63,553 nt of DNA from Candidatus Palauibacter rhopaloidicola (lineage in GTDB: Bacteria; Gemmatimonadota; Gemmatimonadetes; Palauibacterales; Palauibacteraceae): positions 1 through 63,553 of the forward strand of contig JAPPGH010000028.1 in NCBI GenBank assembly GCA_026914155.1, in the 5' to 3' direction. A program made the position numbers and the translations under genes. A model generated the notes under the pieces. It searched no databases. It had not been told where the DNA came from and saw only the letters and a list, made by a program, of their open reading frames with translations. Positions 34,440-42,259 of this stretch are shown here, piece by piece (position 1 is the first letter of the stretch; every line of letters starts with the position of its first letter).

Positions 34440-35879
34440 TCACGCGGCCAGCGGCCTGGCGTCGTACTGCGCCCAGAGGACCCAGAGGGCCCAGTCGAGG
34501 TCCAGAGGGTCGCCCATCCAGAGGCTGGTCGCCGTCCAGGGGTCGATCCCCTCCTGCCGGTGCCAGTTCCGGAGCCCCGCATCGGCGGTTCGGGGCGCCT
34601 TGACGTCCTCATGCACCGGAGGCACGGCGGGCACCACGCGCCCGTTCGGATCGCGGAAGCGCGCCGCGCCCGCCTCCCCCATCTCCACCCGCCAGCCGCC
34701 CTCGTGCACGGCCCGGTGATGGAACCGGCACAGGAGGATCAGGTTGTCGAGCTTCGTCTCGCCCCCCTCGGACCAGGGGATGGCGTGGTGTGCCTGCGTG
34801 TAGCGGGAGCCGCAGCCCGGGAAGCGGCAGCCCCCGTCCCTGACGTCGAGCGCCTTGCGCAGCCGCCACCCCACCGTCCGCTGGCGGCGGCCCACGTCCA
34901 GCACCGAGCCGTCCGGCCCGCGCTTCACCTCCACGACTTCCGCGTCGCTGGCCAGTCGCCGGGACGTTCCCGCGGGAACGTGTGAGCCCTCCTCCGTGGC
35001 CAGGATCTCGGGGCCGCCGGCCACGGTGTGGAGCACCAGTTGGACCTTCGCCTCCGCGCGCTCCTCGAGCCACGCCCCGAGCGCGTCGTGGCGCCGCTCC
35101 CCCGGACTCGGCCGGAGCGCAAGCGGCCGGGGCGCCTGCGGCCGGGGCTCGGGCGTGGGCGGGTCCGGCTCCCCCATGGCCTCCCCCGTGGCTTCCCCGA
35201 CGGCGGCGTCGGTCTCGCGCTCCATGGCGGCTTCGGCCTCGCGCTCCATGGCGCACTCCTGTCGGTGGAGTTCGTCGGCGGCCGCATCCAGCGTCTGCAC
35301 GAGCAGGGCGCCCACCTCGGGCAGGAGCAGCCCGCGGACCTCGTACATGCCGTCGCCCGTCATCCGAACCGTCAGGTAGCGACGGGCCGCCATCTCCGAC
35401 GCCCCGTCCAGCTCTGCGGAGGCCGCATCCGCGCTCCTCCACGCCCGCACGAGACGCTCCACCTGGCTCGCCGTGTGGTGGAGGGCGAACTCGACCAGCC
35501 GCGCCTCGCTCTCGGCCGTGGCCACCCGCGTCAACGCCCGGACCTTGGACCAGGAGAGCCGCCCCTTCTCCATCTCGGCCGAGGTCAACGGCAGCTCGGC
35601 GAGGCGGCGGGCCGCCCGCAGCCGCTCGCGAGCCGCGCAGAGGGAGATCCCGGCGCGCCAGTTGAGCCAGTGGGCGCAGGAGCGCCAGCCGCTCCAGCGT
35701 TCCTCCTCGTCGAAGCGGCGCAGCAGGGTCAGGAGCCGATACTGGGCGGCGTCGAGGTGGGCGCAGAGTTCGGCGATCTCGTCGCCGACGGGGTCACCGT
35801 TCAAGACCGCGGGGTGCGAGACCGCAGCGTTCGAGGCATCAGCGTTCGAGGCATCGCGGGCGTCGGGTGTGACAGGCAT
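34440..35879 (-). CDS. DUF222/13E12-repeat-family HNH endonuclease
   Basis: 479 residues. The N-terminal DUF222 region (~30-250: RLLTLLRRFDEEERWSGWRS, CAHWLNWRAGISL) is followed by an acidic/proline linker with a repeated AMERE(A/T) pattern. The HNH nuclease covers ~340-395: DGGCRFPGCGSRYTQAHHAI, PWSEGGETKLDNLILLCRFH, HRAVHEGG. The two CxxC-type cysteines and HH/N/H residues form the metal site. REP13E12-type genes are repeated and recombination-prone in actinobacteria. The palindrome found after three other genes lies in frame at HVPAGT, just before a conserved TSRRLASDA block. A 15-bp tandem repeat at 35826-35855 duplicates NADAS near the N-terminus. Confidence 0.85.
   Translation of the reverse strand: MPVTPDARDASNADASNAAVSHPAVLNGDPVGDEIAELCAHLDAAQYRLLTLLRRFDEEERWSGWRSCAHWLNWRAGISLCAARERLRAARRLAELPLTSAEMEKGRLSWSKVRALTRVATAESEARLVEFALHHTASQVERLVRAWRSADAASAELDGASEMAARRYLTVRMTGDGMYEVRGLLLPEVGALLVQTLDAAADELHRQECAMEREAEAAMERETDAAVGEATGEAMGEPDPPTPEPRPQAPRPLALRPSPGERRHDALGAWLEERAEAKVQLVLHTVAGGPEILATEEGSHVPAGTSRRLASDAEVVEVKRGPDGSVLDVGRRQRTVGWRLRKALDVRDGGCRFPGCGSRYTQAHHAIPWSEGGETKLDNLILLCRFHHRAVHEGGWRVEMGEAGAARFRDPNGRVVPAVPPVHEDVKAPRTADAGLRNWHRQEGIDPWTATSLWMGDPLDLDWALWVLWAQYDARPLAA
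34964..34981. repeat. Dispersed palindrome, copy 1 (inside HNH gene)
   Basis: ACGTTCCCGCGGGAACGT, a perfect 18-bp palindrome. Here it is in frame in the HNH endonuclease gene, encoding the HVPAGT region on the minus strand. The other three copies lie between genes. Confidence 0.85.
35826..35855. repeat. 15-bp tandem duplication in HNH gene
   Basis: AGCGTTCGAGGCATC occurs twice in succession and gives the doubled NADAS near the N-terminus of the HNH protein. The frame is kept. Confidence 0.75.
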
Positions 35880-36099
35880 GGCTTCTCATCCGAATCTCAG
35901 GGTTCAGGGGCAGCCGGAGCGCCACCGCTCACAACTACGGTTTAGTACCCCGATCTTCGGTAAATGTTCGGGTCGCCTCTCAACGCGGCCTCAACCCGGG
36001 TCTCAAACGCCCGCGACGTTCCCGCGGGAACGTCGGCGACCAGTCAACGACCGTCGTGGCACCGTTCGAGGGCCGCCTCGAATGTCGGAGGGGCCTTGC
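35880..36099. other. Intergenic region between HNH and VapC genes
   Basis: 220 bp without a supported gene. It contains the HNH gene leader, with an AT-richer patch around 35930-35970 that could hold its promoter, and the 20-bp palindrome at 36015-36034, which follows the vapC stop by 65 nt. Short open frames here are compositional. Confidence 0.5.
36015..36034. repeat. Dispersed palindrome, copy 2
   Basis: GACGTTCCCGCGGGAACGTC, the longest form (20 bp, perfect). It lies between the vapC 3' end and the HNH gene start. As RNA it could form a short hairpin but has no U-tract. Confidence 0.85.
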
Positions 36100-36516
36100 T
36101 CAGGCGTGTGATTCCAGCGCTGTCGGAACGACGAGTTCGAGTTCCGTGTGGCGGGCGATGGTGTCGAAGTCGCGATTCCGGGCCAGCAGCGGGCGACGCG
36201 CATCCAGGGCCGCGGCGGCGACGAGGCAGTCGACCAGGGACCGAATCGTACGTCCCGCCCGCTGACACGTGCGGTAGATCCGCGCTGCACTCTGAAACTG
36301 GCCCAGCGAGTCGGGGACCAGGATCTCGAAGCGGCCGAGCAGCTTCAACAGATCCGACTCCTCGGTTTCGTTGCGACAGCCTGAAAGGAGTTCCATGACC
36401 GCGGGAGCGGGCGTGGCGATCGCATTCCCGGCCCGTACGGCGTCGTCCAGGTAGAGGTCGAAGGGGCTCTCGGTCTGGCGCAGGTACTCGATCCACGCGG
36501 ACGTGTCGACGATCAC
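36100..36516 (-). CDS. vapC: VapC-type PIN-domain ribonuclease toxin
   Basis: 138 residues from GTG at 36516, which overlaps the antitoxin stop (GTGA). PIN acidic residues are in place: Asp4 ([12 protein letters not shown]), Glu42 (VMELLSG), Asp96 ([11 protein letters not shown]) and Asp116 (RNRDFD). The protein should be an Mg2+-dependent ribonuclease, neutralised by the upstream antitoxin. [20 protein letters not shown] is the family hallmark. Length and active site are intact. Longer open frame upstream to 36654 lies inside the antitoxin gene and is not used. Confidence 0.9.
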   Translation of the reverse strand: MIVDTSAWIEYLRQTESPFDLYLDDAVRAGNAIATPAPAVMELLSGCRNETEESDLLKLLGRFEILVPDSLGQFQSAARIYRTCQRAGRTIRSLVDCLVAAAALDARRPLLARNRDFDTIARHTELELVVPTALESHA

Positions 36517-36929
36517 AGGGGCTCGACCGTGTTGCCGTCTCGCATTTCGTCCAGATCTCCCGCCCATCCCGCGCCGCGCATGGCGAGCGCCTCCTCCTTC
36601 GTCATCGGGACGAAGGATTGGCGGAACACCGCTTCCTTCACGGCCGCCGACCAATTGGCTCGTCCGTACCGCTTGCGCACCGCCTCCAGATCGCGCTCCG
36701 GCAACCTCACTTCCAGATCGACGAACCGCAGGCCGGCGGACTCAGCGGCGCCGTATCGCGGCTCCGCCTCGCGCACGGCGAAGACGGAGCCGCCCCTCAG
36801 CTCACGCGCCCGCGCCTCCCGCAGCGCCCGCCGCACCCACGCGGACACCGTGACCCGGTTGCGCCGCGCCGCATCGCGGATCTCATCCAGCTCCGCCTCC
36901 GGCATCACTACCTGCAGTCGTGTGCTCAT
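36513..36929 (-). CDS. vapB: Double-length VapB-type antitoxin
   Basis: 138 residues, about twice the normal VapB length, with two ribbon-helix-helix-like segments: residues 3-40 ([32 protein letters not shown]) and 68-105 ([34 protein letters not shown]). The tail [19 protein letters not shown] matches the toxin-wrapping end seen in VapB partners of PIN toxins. It may be a fusion of a CopG-like regulator with a VapB. The start codon lies 4 nt from a palindromic operator overlapping the likely -10, so the mRNA is probably near-leaderless and autoregulated. Confidence 0.8.
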   Translation of the reverse strand: MSTRLQVVMPEAELDEIRDAARRNRVTVSAWVRRALREARARELRGGSVFAVREAEPRYGAAESAGLRFVDLEVRLPERDLEAVRKRYGRANWSAAVKEAVFRQSFVPMTKEEALAMRGAGWAGDLDEMRDGNTVEPL

Positions 36930-36933
36930 ATCA

Positions 36934-36950
36934 TGAGTATATCATACTCA
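36934..36950 (-). promoter_or_regulatory. vapBC operator/promoter palindrome
   Basis: TGAGTATATCATACTCA: TGAGTAT and ATACTCA are perfect reverse complements around ATC. It is strongly AT-rich in a GC-rich genome. On the minus strand it contains TATGAT and TATACT, either of which could be the -10 box, with the vapB ATG only a few bases downstream. This suggests a leaderless message repressed by VapB(C) binding. Confidence 0.75.
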
Positions 36951-37049
36951 CGTCGTGTCCCGCCACACGAAGAGACTCTGGAGCGTGGCGGCGATGGCGA
37001 GCCCTCCACAACTTCGATGAGGACCGAAACTTCACCTGGCAGGAGGGCT

Positions 37050-38339
37050 ATGCGCACCTCGCGTGGCGGATCTTCGGCATGGGCGGCCGCGGTCGCTCTT
37101 TTTTCGCTCGTCGGCGCGGTCGCGGGGCAGGACCGGCCGCTATCGGCCGACTTCCCCGAGGTGTATCGGGTCGGGGGCTTCGACGCGCCCGAATGGGCGG
37201 AGTTCGCCGGCGCGCCGGTGGTGGCGTTCGACGCGGCGGGTCGGCTGTACGTCCAGGAGGGAACCGCCATGTCCTCCGTCCTCGGCGGTTCCGCGGGGCC
37301 CGTGGTCGTGATCGATCCGGGCGGGAGCCTGATCCGGACCGTCGGAGGGGCGGGGGAGGGGCCCGGCGAGTTCGACGAGCCCCGCGGGCTCGTCGTCTGG
37401 CGGGACGGTCGCCTGGCCGTCGCGGATGTCGGCCACAACGCCTACCAGCTGTTCACTCCCGACGGCGAGTTCGAGCGGCTCGTCCGCATGGGGGGCGGGG
37501 CCGGCGGGTTCAGCGGTCTAATGAACGAGCGTTCCCGTCTGCGGCCCGATCCTGCGGGGCCGGCTCTCATCGCACAGGGCATATCGTCGGGGCAAAGCGC
37601 GTTCACGAGCGCCGTCGGCAGAATGTTCGGGGCGGAAGGGGCGGAGGAGGGCCGGGTAGACGACCGGGGGCTCGAACGCCTCCGGCTCGATGGCGAAGAT
37701 GTCGTCGCCGAGAGGCTCCTCCAAGGATGGCGGCCCGCCACCGACGACGACGGGCAGGAGTCGCCCCTCGACCTCTCGGACCCCACGTCGATCATAGGCA
37801 CCATCATGGGCGGCGAGCGATGGTTCGAACCCGAGTTGCTGTGGGATCTGCTGCCGGACGGCGGAATCGTGTACTCGGACTCCAGCTCCTACAGGATCCG
37901 GGTGACGGACCCCGCGGGGCGCGAGATCCGGACCCTGACGCGCCCCTTCGCCCCGAAGCCCGTCACGCGAGGGGTCCGTTCCGCCATGCGCGACCGCTCG
38001 CTGGCGAGGCTCCCCGAGGGGGACGGAAGCGACATGCGGGCGGCGATCCGCGAACAGATCCGGAACCGCGGGTTCATGGACGAGATTCCCGTGCTTTCGG
38101 CGCTGCGGACGACGTGGGACGGCGCGCTGTGGATTCAACGGCGCGGCGAGGAGCCGTGGGACGAGGACGGCCCCATCGACGTGATGCGCGCGGATGGCGC
38201 GTATGTCGGTACGTTCGCCGCTGGAGCCACGGAAGTGCCGGACGCCTTCGGACCGGACGGCCTCGTCGCCTTCGTCGAACGCGACGAGCTCGACATCCCG
38301 AGCATCGTGGTCCGCAGAATCCCCGTCGAGGTTCGCTGA
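37050..38339 (+). CDS. Exported six-bladed beta-propeller protein
   Basis: 429 residues; the ATG has an AGGAGGG site. The signal peptide (AWAAAVALFSLVGAVAGQ) is followed by BF/NHL-like blades: VVIDPGGSLIRTVGGAGEGP, GEFDEPRGLVVWRDGRLAVA, DVGHNAYQLFTPDGEFERLV. The GxGPGEF motif followed by PRGL is the family signature of 6-bladed beta-propellers of unknown role. The middle part (residues ~150-300) is more divergent and charged. It is divergent from the vapBC operator; the longer open frame upstream runs through vapB and is not used. Confidence 0.75.
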   Translation: MRTSRGGSSAWAAAVALFSLVGAVAGQDRPLSADFPEVYRVGGFDAPEWAEFAGAPVVAFDAAGRLYVQEGTAMSSVLGGSAGPVVVIDPGGSLIRTVGGAGEGPGEFDEPRGLVVWRDGRLAVADVGHNAYQLFTPDGEFERLVRMGGGAGGFSGLMNERSRLRPDPAGPALIAQGISSGQSAFTSAVGRMFGAEGAEEGRVDDRGLERLRLDGEDVVAERLLQGWRPATDDDGQESPLDLSDPTSIIGTIMGGERWFEPELLWDLLPDGGIVYSDSSSYRIRVTDPAGREIRTLTRPFAPKPVTRGVRSAMRDRSLARLPEGDGSDMRAAIREQIRNRGFMDEIPVLSALRTTWDGALWIQRRGEEPWDEDGPIDVMRADGAYVGTFAAGATEVPDAFGPDGLVAFVERDELDIPSIVVRRIPVEVR

Positions 38340-38379
38340 CCCTTTCCCCGCGCCGACGCCGGGATCTGGCGCCAGGCCG

Positions 38380-39402
38380 CTACGAGGAGTCGGTGTCGAA
38401 GGCGGTGTCGAAGGCGGCGTCGAAGGCGGTGGCGGAAGGCGGGAAGGTGAGGGCGCGGAGCCGCTCGCACGCTTCCCGGGCCCCGTGCTCTCGGTCCATG
38501 CCGCTGTCCTCCCACTCGATCGAGAGGGGGCCGTTGTAGCCGACCCGGTCGAGGGCGCGCAGGACCTCCTCGAAGTCCACGCGCCCGCGCCCGATCGAGC
38601 GGAAGTCCCAGCCGCGGTCCGCGTGCCCGAAGTCGAGGTGGCCGCCGAAGACGCCGGAGCGGCGCGGGGTGTCGGACCACCACACGTCCTTCATGTGGGC
38701 GTGGTGAATGCGGTCGCCGAATTCGAGGATGAAGCCGACGTAGTCCACGCCCTGGTAGGCGAGGTGGCTGGGGTCGTAGTTGAAGCCGAACGCGGCGCGC
38801 CCCGCCACGGCGTCCACGGCCCGCGCCGCGCTGGCGGCGTCGAAGGCGATCTCGGTGGGGTGCACCTCGAGCGCGAACTTCACGCCGGCCGCGTCGAAGG
38901 CGTCGAGGATCGGGTTCCAGCGGTCGGCGAAGTCGGCGAAGCCGGCGTCCACGAAGCCGGGCGGGTGCGGGGGGAAGGCGTAGGCGGCGGCCCAGATCGA
39001 GCTGCCGGTGAAGCCGTTCACGACCGGGACGCCGAGCGCAGCCGCCGCGGCCGCCGACCGGCTCATTTCCGCTGCGGCCCGCCGCCGCACGGCCTCGGGG
39101 TCGCCGTCGCCCCACACGCGCTCCGGCAGAATGAGCTGGTGGCGGGCGTCGATCGGATCGCACACGGCCTGGCCGACGAGGTGGTTGGAGATCGCGTGCA
39201 CCCCCAGGCCGTGGGCCGCCAGCAGGTCGCGCTGCCCGGCCGCGTAGCCGTCCTCCTCCGTCGCCCGCACGACGTCGAAGTGGTCCCCCCAGCAGGCCAG
39301 CTCGAGCCCGTCGTAGCCCCACGCCGCCGCCTTCGCCGCGAGGGTCTCCAGCGGCATGTCCGCCCACTGGCCGGTGAACAGCGTGATCGGTCGTGCACTC
39401 AT
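38380..39402 (-). CDS. Sugar phosphate isomerase/epimerase-like TIM barrel
   Basis: 340 residues. Xylose-isomerase-like TIM barrel: [50 protein letters not shown] (metal-ligand Glu), [18 protein letters not shown] (Asp/His), [10 protein letters not shown] and [13 protein letters not shown]. These are the metal-site residues of the AP_endonuc_2 group (inosose dehydratase, IolE/IolI, 3-keto-sugar enzymes). The ATG overlaps the upstream oxidoreductase stop as ATGA. The C-terminus ends in [15 protein letters not shown], made by a 12-bp x3 tandem repeat. It probably acts on a 3-keto or cyclitol product of the adjacent oxidoreductase. Confidence 0.85.
   Translation of the reverse strand: MSARPITLFTGQWADMPLETLAAKAAAWGYDGLELACWGDHFDVVRATEEDGYAAGQRDLLAAHGLGVHAISNHLVGQAVCDPIDARHQLILPERVWGDGDPEAVRRRAAAEMSRSAAAAAALGVPVVNGFTGSSIWAAAYAFPPHPPGFVDAGFADFADRWNPILDAFDAAGVKFALEVHPTEIAFDAASAARAVDAVAGRAAFGFNYDPSHLAYQGVDYVGFILEFGDRIHHAHMKDVWWSDTPRRSGVFGGHLDFGHADRGWDFRSIGRGRVDFEEVLRALDRVGYNGPLSIEWEDSGMDREHGAREACERLRALTFPPSATAFDAAFDTAFDTDSS
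38395..38430. repeat. 12-bp tandem repeat at a gene 3' end
   Basis: GTCGAAGGCGGT / GTCGAAGGCGGC / GTCGAAGGCGGT: three copies, one mismatch. They encode the acidic-aromatic tail (TAFD/AAFD units) of the TIM-barrel protein. Confidence 0.8.
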
Positions 39403-40607
39403 CGCGTCGACTCCCCAGGCTCCTCGCGCTCGGCAGACGGCTCTCCCGGCGGTTCGTAGCGCGCGTCCACCCACCCGCCGCGCCGCCCGCTCTCCACCGC
39501 CCGCTCGAGGAAATGAACCCCGCGCGCCCCGTCCCACACCGTGGGAAAGTCGAGCTCCGCCCCGTCCGGCGTCCGCCCTTCGTCGAGCGCGCCGATGGTC
39601 GAGATCACGTTCCGGTACAGGTTCCCGAACCCCTCGATGAACCCCTCGGGATGCCCCGGCGGGACCCGCGACGCCCGCGCGGCCTCGGGCGAGATCCAGC
39701 CGTGCCCGCGGCGCCGCGCGCGCGCCCGCCCGTCCGGCGTCCGGTGCCACAGCGTCTCCGCGTCGTCGTGCCGCCAGGCGATGGAGCCCTCGCTCCCGAA
39801 CACGCGGATCGCGAGTCCGTTCTCCTCGCCCGCCGCCACCTGCGACACCGTGAGCGTCCCGCGCACCCTGCCACTCCAGCGCATGAGCAGGCTCGCGTCG
39901 TCCTCCAGGCGCCGCCCGGGCACGAACGTCGTCAGCTCGCCGCACAGCGCCTCGACCTCCAGCCCGGTCACGTAGCGGGCCAGGTGGTGCGCGTGCGTCC
40001 CGATGTCCCCCAGCGCCCCGGCCACCCCCGCCCGCGCCGGGTCCGTGCGCCACACCGCCTGCGGGTGCCCGGTCTCCTCCAGCGGCGTCGCCAGCCACCC
40101 CTGGAAGTACTCAAGTTGCACGCGTCGTATCTCCCCCAGCGTCCCGCCGCGCACGAGGTGGCGTGCGTCCTTGATCATCGGATAGCCGCCGTAGTTGTGC
40201 GTGAGGGCGAAGACGCGATCTCCGGCCGCCACGAGCCGGCACAGCGCCTCTGCGTCCCCGAGGTCCGTCGTCAACGGCTTGTCGCACACCACGTGGAAGC
40301 CCGCCTCGAGGAAGGTCCGCGCCACGTCGAAATGGAGATGGTTCGGCGTGACCACGATCACGAAGTCCAGCCGGTCGCCTTCGGCACGCGCCGCCTCGGC
40401 CTCCGCCATCTCGGCGTAGCCGCCGTACACGCGGCCCGGGTCCAGTCCGATCTCGGCCCCCTTCGCCGCCGACCGCTCCGGGTCCGACGAAAAGGCGCCG
40501 GCCGCGATCCGGGCGAGACCGTCCAGTTCCGCGGCCATCCGGTGTACGTCTCCGATGAAGGCGCCGGGGCCGCCCCCCACCATCCCGTAGCTGAGGCGCC
40601 GCCTCAT
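39399..40607 (-). CDS. Gfo/Idh/MocA-family oxidoreductase
   Basis: 402 residues. The N-terminal NAD(P)-binding fold starts [40 protein letters not shown] then [11 protein letters not shown] carries the conserved E/DKP (Lys), and [20 protein letters not shown] holds the catalytic His region. Members oxidise or reduce sugars and cyclitols, often making 3-keto derivatives. Translationally coupled on both sides: ATGA overlaps with the MFS gene upstream and the TIM-barrel gene downstream. The substrate is not determined. Confidence 0.9.
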   Translation of the reverse strand: MRRRLSYGMVGGGPGAFIGDVHRMAAELDGLARIAAGAFSSDPERSAAKGAEIGLDPGRVYGGYAEMAEAEAARAEGDRLDFVIVVTPNHLHFDVARTFLEAGFHVVCDKPLTTDLGDAEALCRLVAAGDRVFALTHNYGGYPMIKDARHLVRGGTLGEIRRVQLEYFQGWLATPLEETGHPQAVWRTDPARAGVAGALGDIGTHAHHLARYVTGLEVEALCGELTTFVPGRRLEDDASLLMRWSGRVRGTLTVSQVAAGEENGLAIRVFGSEGSIAWRHDDAETLWHRTPDGRARARRRGHGWISPEAARASRVPPGHPEGFIEGFGNLYRNVISTIGALDEGRTPDGAELDFPTVWDGARGVHFLERAVESGRRGGWVDARYEPPGEPSAEREEPGESTR

Positions 40608-42082
40608 CCGTCGCCCGACTCCGTCCCGATCCGCACGGCCCGGTATCCGCCGGTCCGCCGGTCGCGCGCATAGAGGAAGCCGAAGATGAGGATGAGCGCT
40701 CCCGTGAACGGAAGGATGTACCGGAACGAGACCCGCCCCCCGTAGTTGTCCGCCGGCCCGAGGATGGCGTTGGCTCGCCCCGCCAGCGCCTCATCCCCCC
40801 CGGAGTTGATGATGGCCCGCAGCGCGTTCGCCGTGACCGACTCCGGCAGCGCGCCATCCGGTCCCGCGCCGGCGAGCGCCTCGCCCACCGCCTCGCCCGC
40901 CGCCGCCAGATCCGGGGCGGTGCTCTCGTCGGCCCCGGCGAAGGCGGCCGCCGCATCGGCGAACAGCGCCTGCGTCTCGACCGCCGGAAGCCGCTCGTGC
41001 CCCACCTCGTCGGCGATCCTTCCCATCCACGGCGTCGTCCACAGCCCGACGACCGCCATCCCCGTCGCCCCCATCATCCCCAGTCCGAGCGCGCCGGAAC
41101 GCGGCACCCGCTCCGACACGAAGCCGAGCATCGTCGGCCAGAAGTAGCACACGCCGACCGCGAACACGGTGGCCGAGGCGAACGCCATCACGGTCGTCTC
41201 CGCGTAGCTGAGCCACAGCAGCCCCACGACGGAGATCGCCGCACTCGCCGACAGCACTCCGGTCGGCGAGAGCCGTTCGACCGCGAACCCGGCCCTGTAC
41301 CGGAGAATCGCCATCAGGCCGTTGATCCAGGCCAGCACGAGGATCCCCGGAATCCCGCCCGCCTCCAGCACGGCGGGCACCCAGCGGTTCGGCCCCAGTT
41401 CCGTCGAGGCCGTGACCGCCATGCAGGCCAGCATCAGGATCATCAGCGGCGTCATGAACGTGGCCTTGAACATCTCCGTCATGCCGACGCCGGCGCGCAC
41501 GCCCTCGGTCGGCGGGAACTCCTCCCGCCACATCAGGTGACCGTAGATGAGGGTGGGGATGAGGATGAGGCCGATCTTCAACTGCCACGCGGTGAGCCCC
41601 GCCCAGTCGAGGCCGAAGGCGAGCACGGAGCCGATCACGATCCCGCCCGGGAACCAGACGTGGAACTGGTTCAGCTTGACCGTTTTTCGCTCGGGATAGA
41701 GCGCCGCCACCAGCGGGTTGCAGGCGGCCTCGACGAGCCCGTTCCCGAGCGCCAGCGTCAGCGCCCCGGCGAACGCCTGCCAGAAGCCGCCCGCCGTGAT
41801 GAGCACGGCCGCCCCCACCAGGTGACACGCGAAGGCGAGCCGCAGAAGGAACCGCATGCCGAGAACGTCGCAGAAGGGCGCGAAGAGGACCTGCGACACG
41901 GCGAAGCCCCAGATCCCGGCGCCCGCGATCCAGCCGATATCGGAGTTCGTGAGCGTGAACTCGCCCTTCAGCGTGAGCATCACCGCGCCGACCACCGCGA
42001 ACGTGACGGAGGTCGCGATGAGCGACACGCAACTGGCCAGGAAGAGCCGCTTCGGGCGGACGGAGGACGAGGTCGTATCCAC
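40604..42082 (-). CDS. MFS transporter (sugar/proton-type)
   Basis: 492 residues with ~12 membrane helices: LFLASCVSLIATSVTFAVVG, WIAGAGIWGFAVSQVLFAPF, FHVWFPGGIVIGSVLAFG. There is an unusual Ala/Asp-rich soluble insert at ~380-450 (between WMGRIADEVGHERLPAVETQ and NAILGPADNYGG) before the last helix. NQFHVWFPGGIVIG places it near the FucP/NarK-like MFS groups. First gene of a three-gene operon, so it probably imports the substrate of the oxidoreductase and isomerase that follow. The proposed promoter region is shared with the divergent S9 peptidase gene. Confidence 0.85.
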   Translation of the reverse strand: MDTTSSSVRPKRLFLASCVSLIATSVTFAVVGAVMLTLKGEFTLTNSDIGWIAGAGIWGFAVSQVLFAPFCDVLGMRFLLRLAFACHLVGAAVLITAGGFWQAFAGALTLALGNGLVEAACNPLVAALYPERKTVKLNQFHVWFPGGIVIGSVLAFGLDWAGLTAWQLKIGLILIPTLIYGHLMWREEFPPTEGVRAGVGMTEMFKATFMTPLMILMLACMAVTASTELGPNRWVPAVLEAGGIPGILVLAWINGLMAILRYRAGFAVERLSPTGVLSASAAISVVGLLWLSYAETTVMAFASATVFAVGVCYFWPTMLGFVSERVPRSGALGLGMMGATGMAVVGLWTTPWMGRIADEVGHERLPAVETQALFADAAAAFAGADESTAPDLAAAGEAVGEALAGAGPDGALPESVTANALRAIINSGGDEALAGRANAILGPADNYGGRVSFRYILPFTGALILIFGFLYARDRRTGGYRAVRIGTESGDG

Positions 42083-42259
42083 GGAACACTCCTCGGATGG
42101 GGTCGGCGGGCACGCTAGCGCCGCCTCGTTCCAGTCCGCAACGGCGGCGGCGACCCTCGCGACCCTACCGGCCGCCGAACGCTTCGGTCTATTCTTTCCG
42201 GGCAGTCCACAGCGGGGCTCTTGCCGCGGGCTGCCAGGCCAGAAACCCAGGAGGATCCC

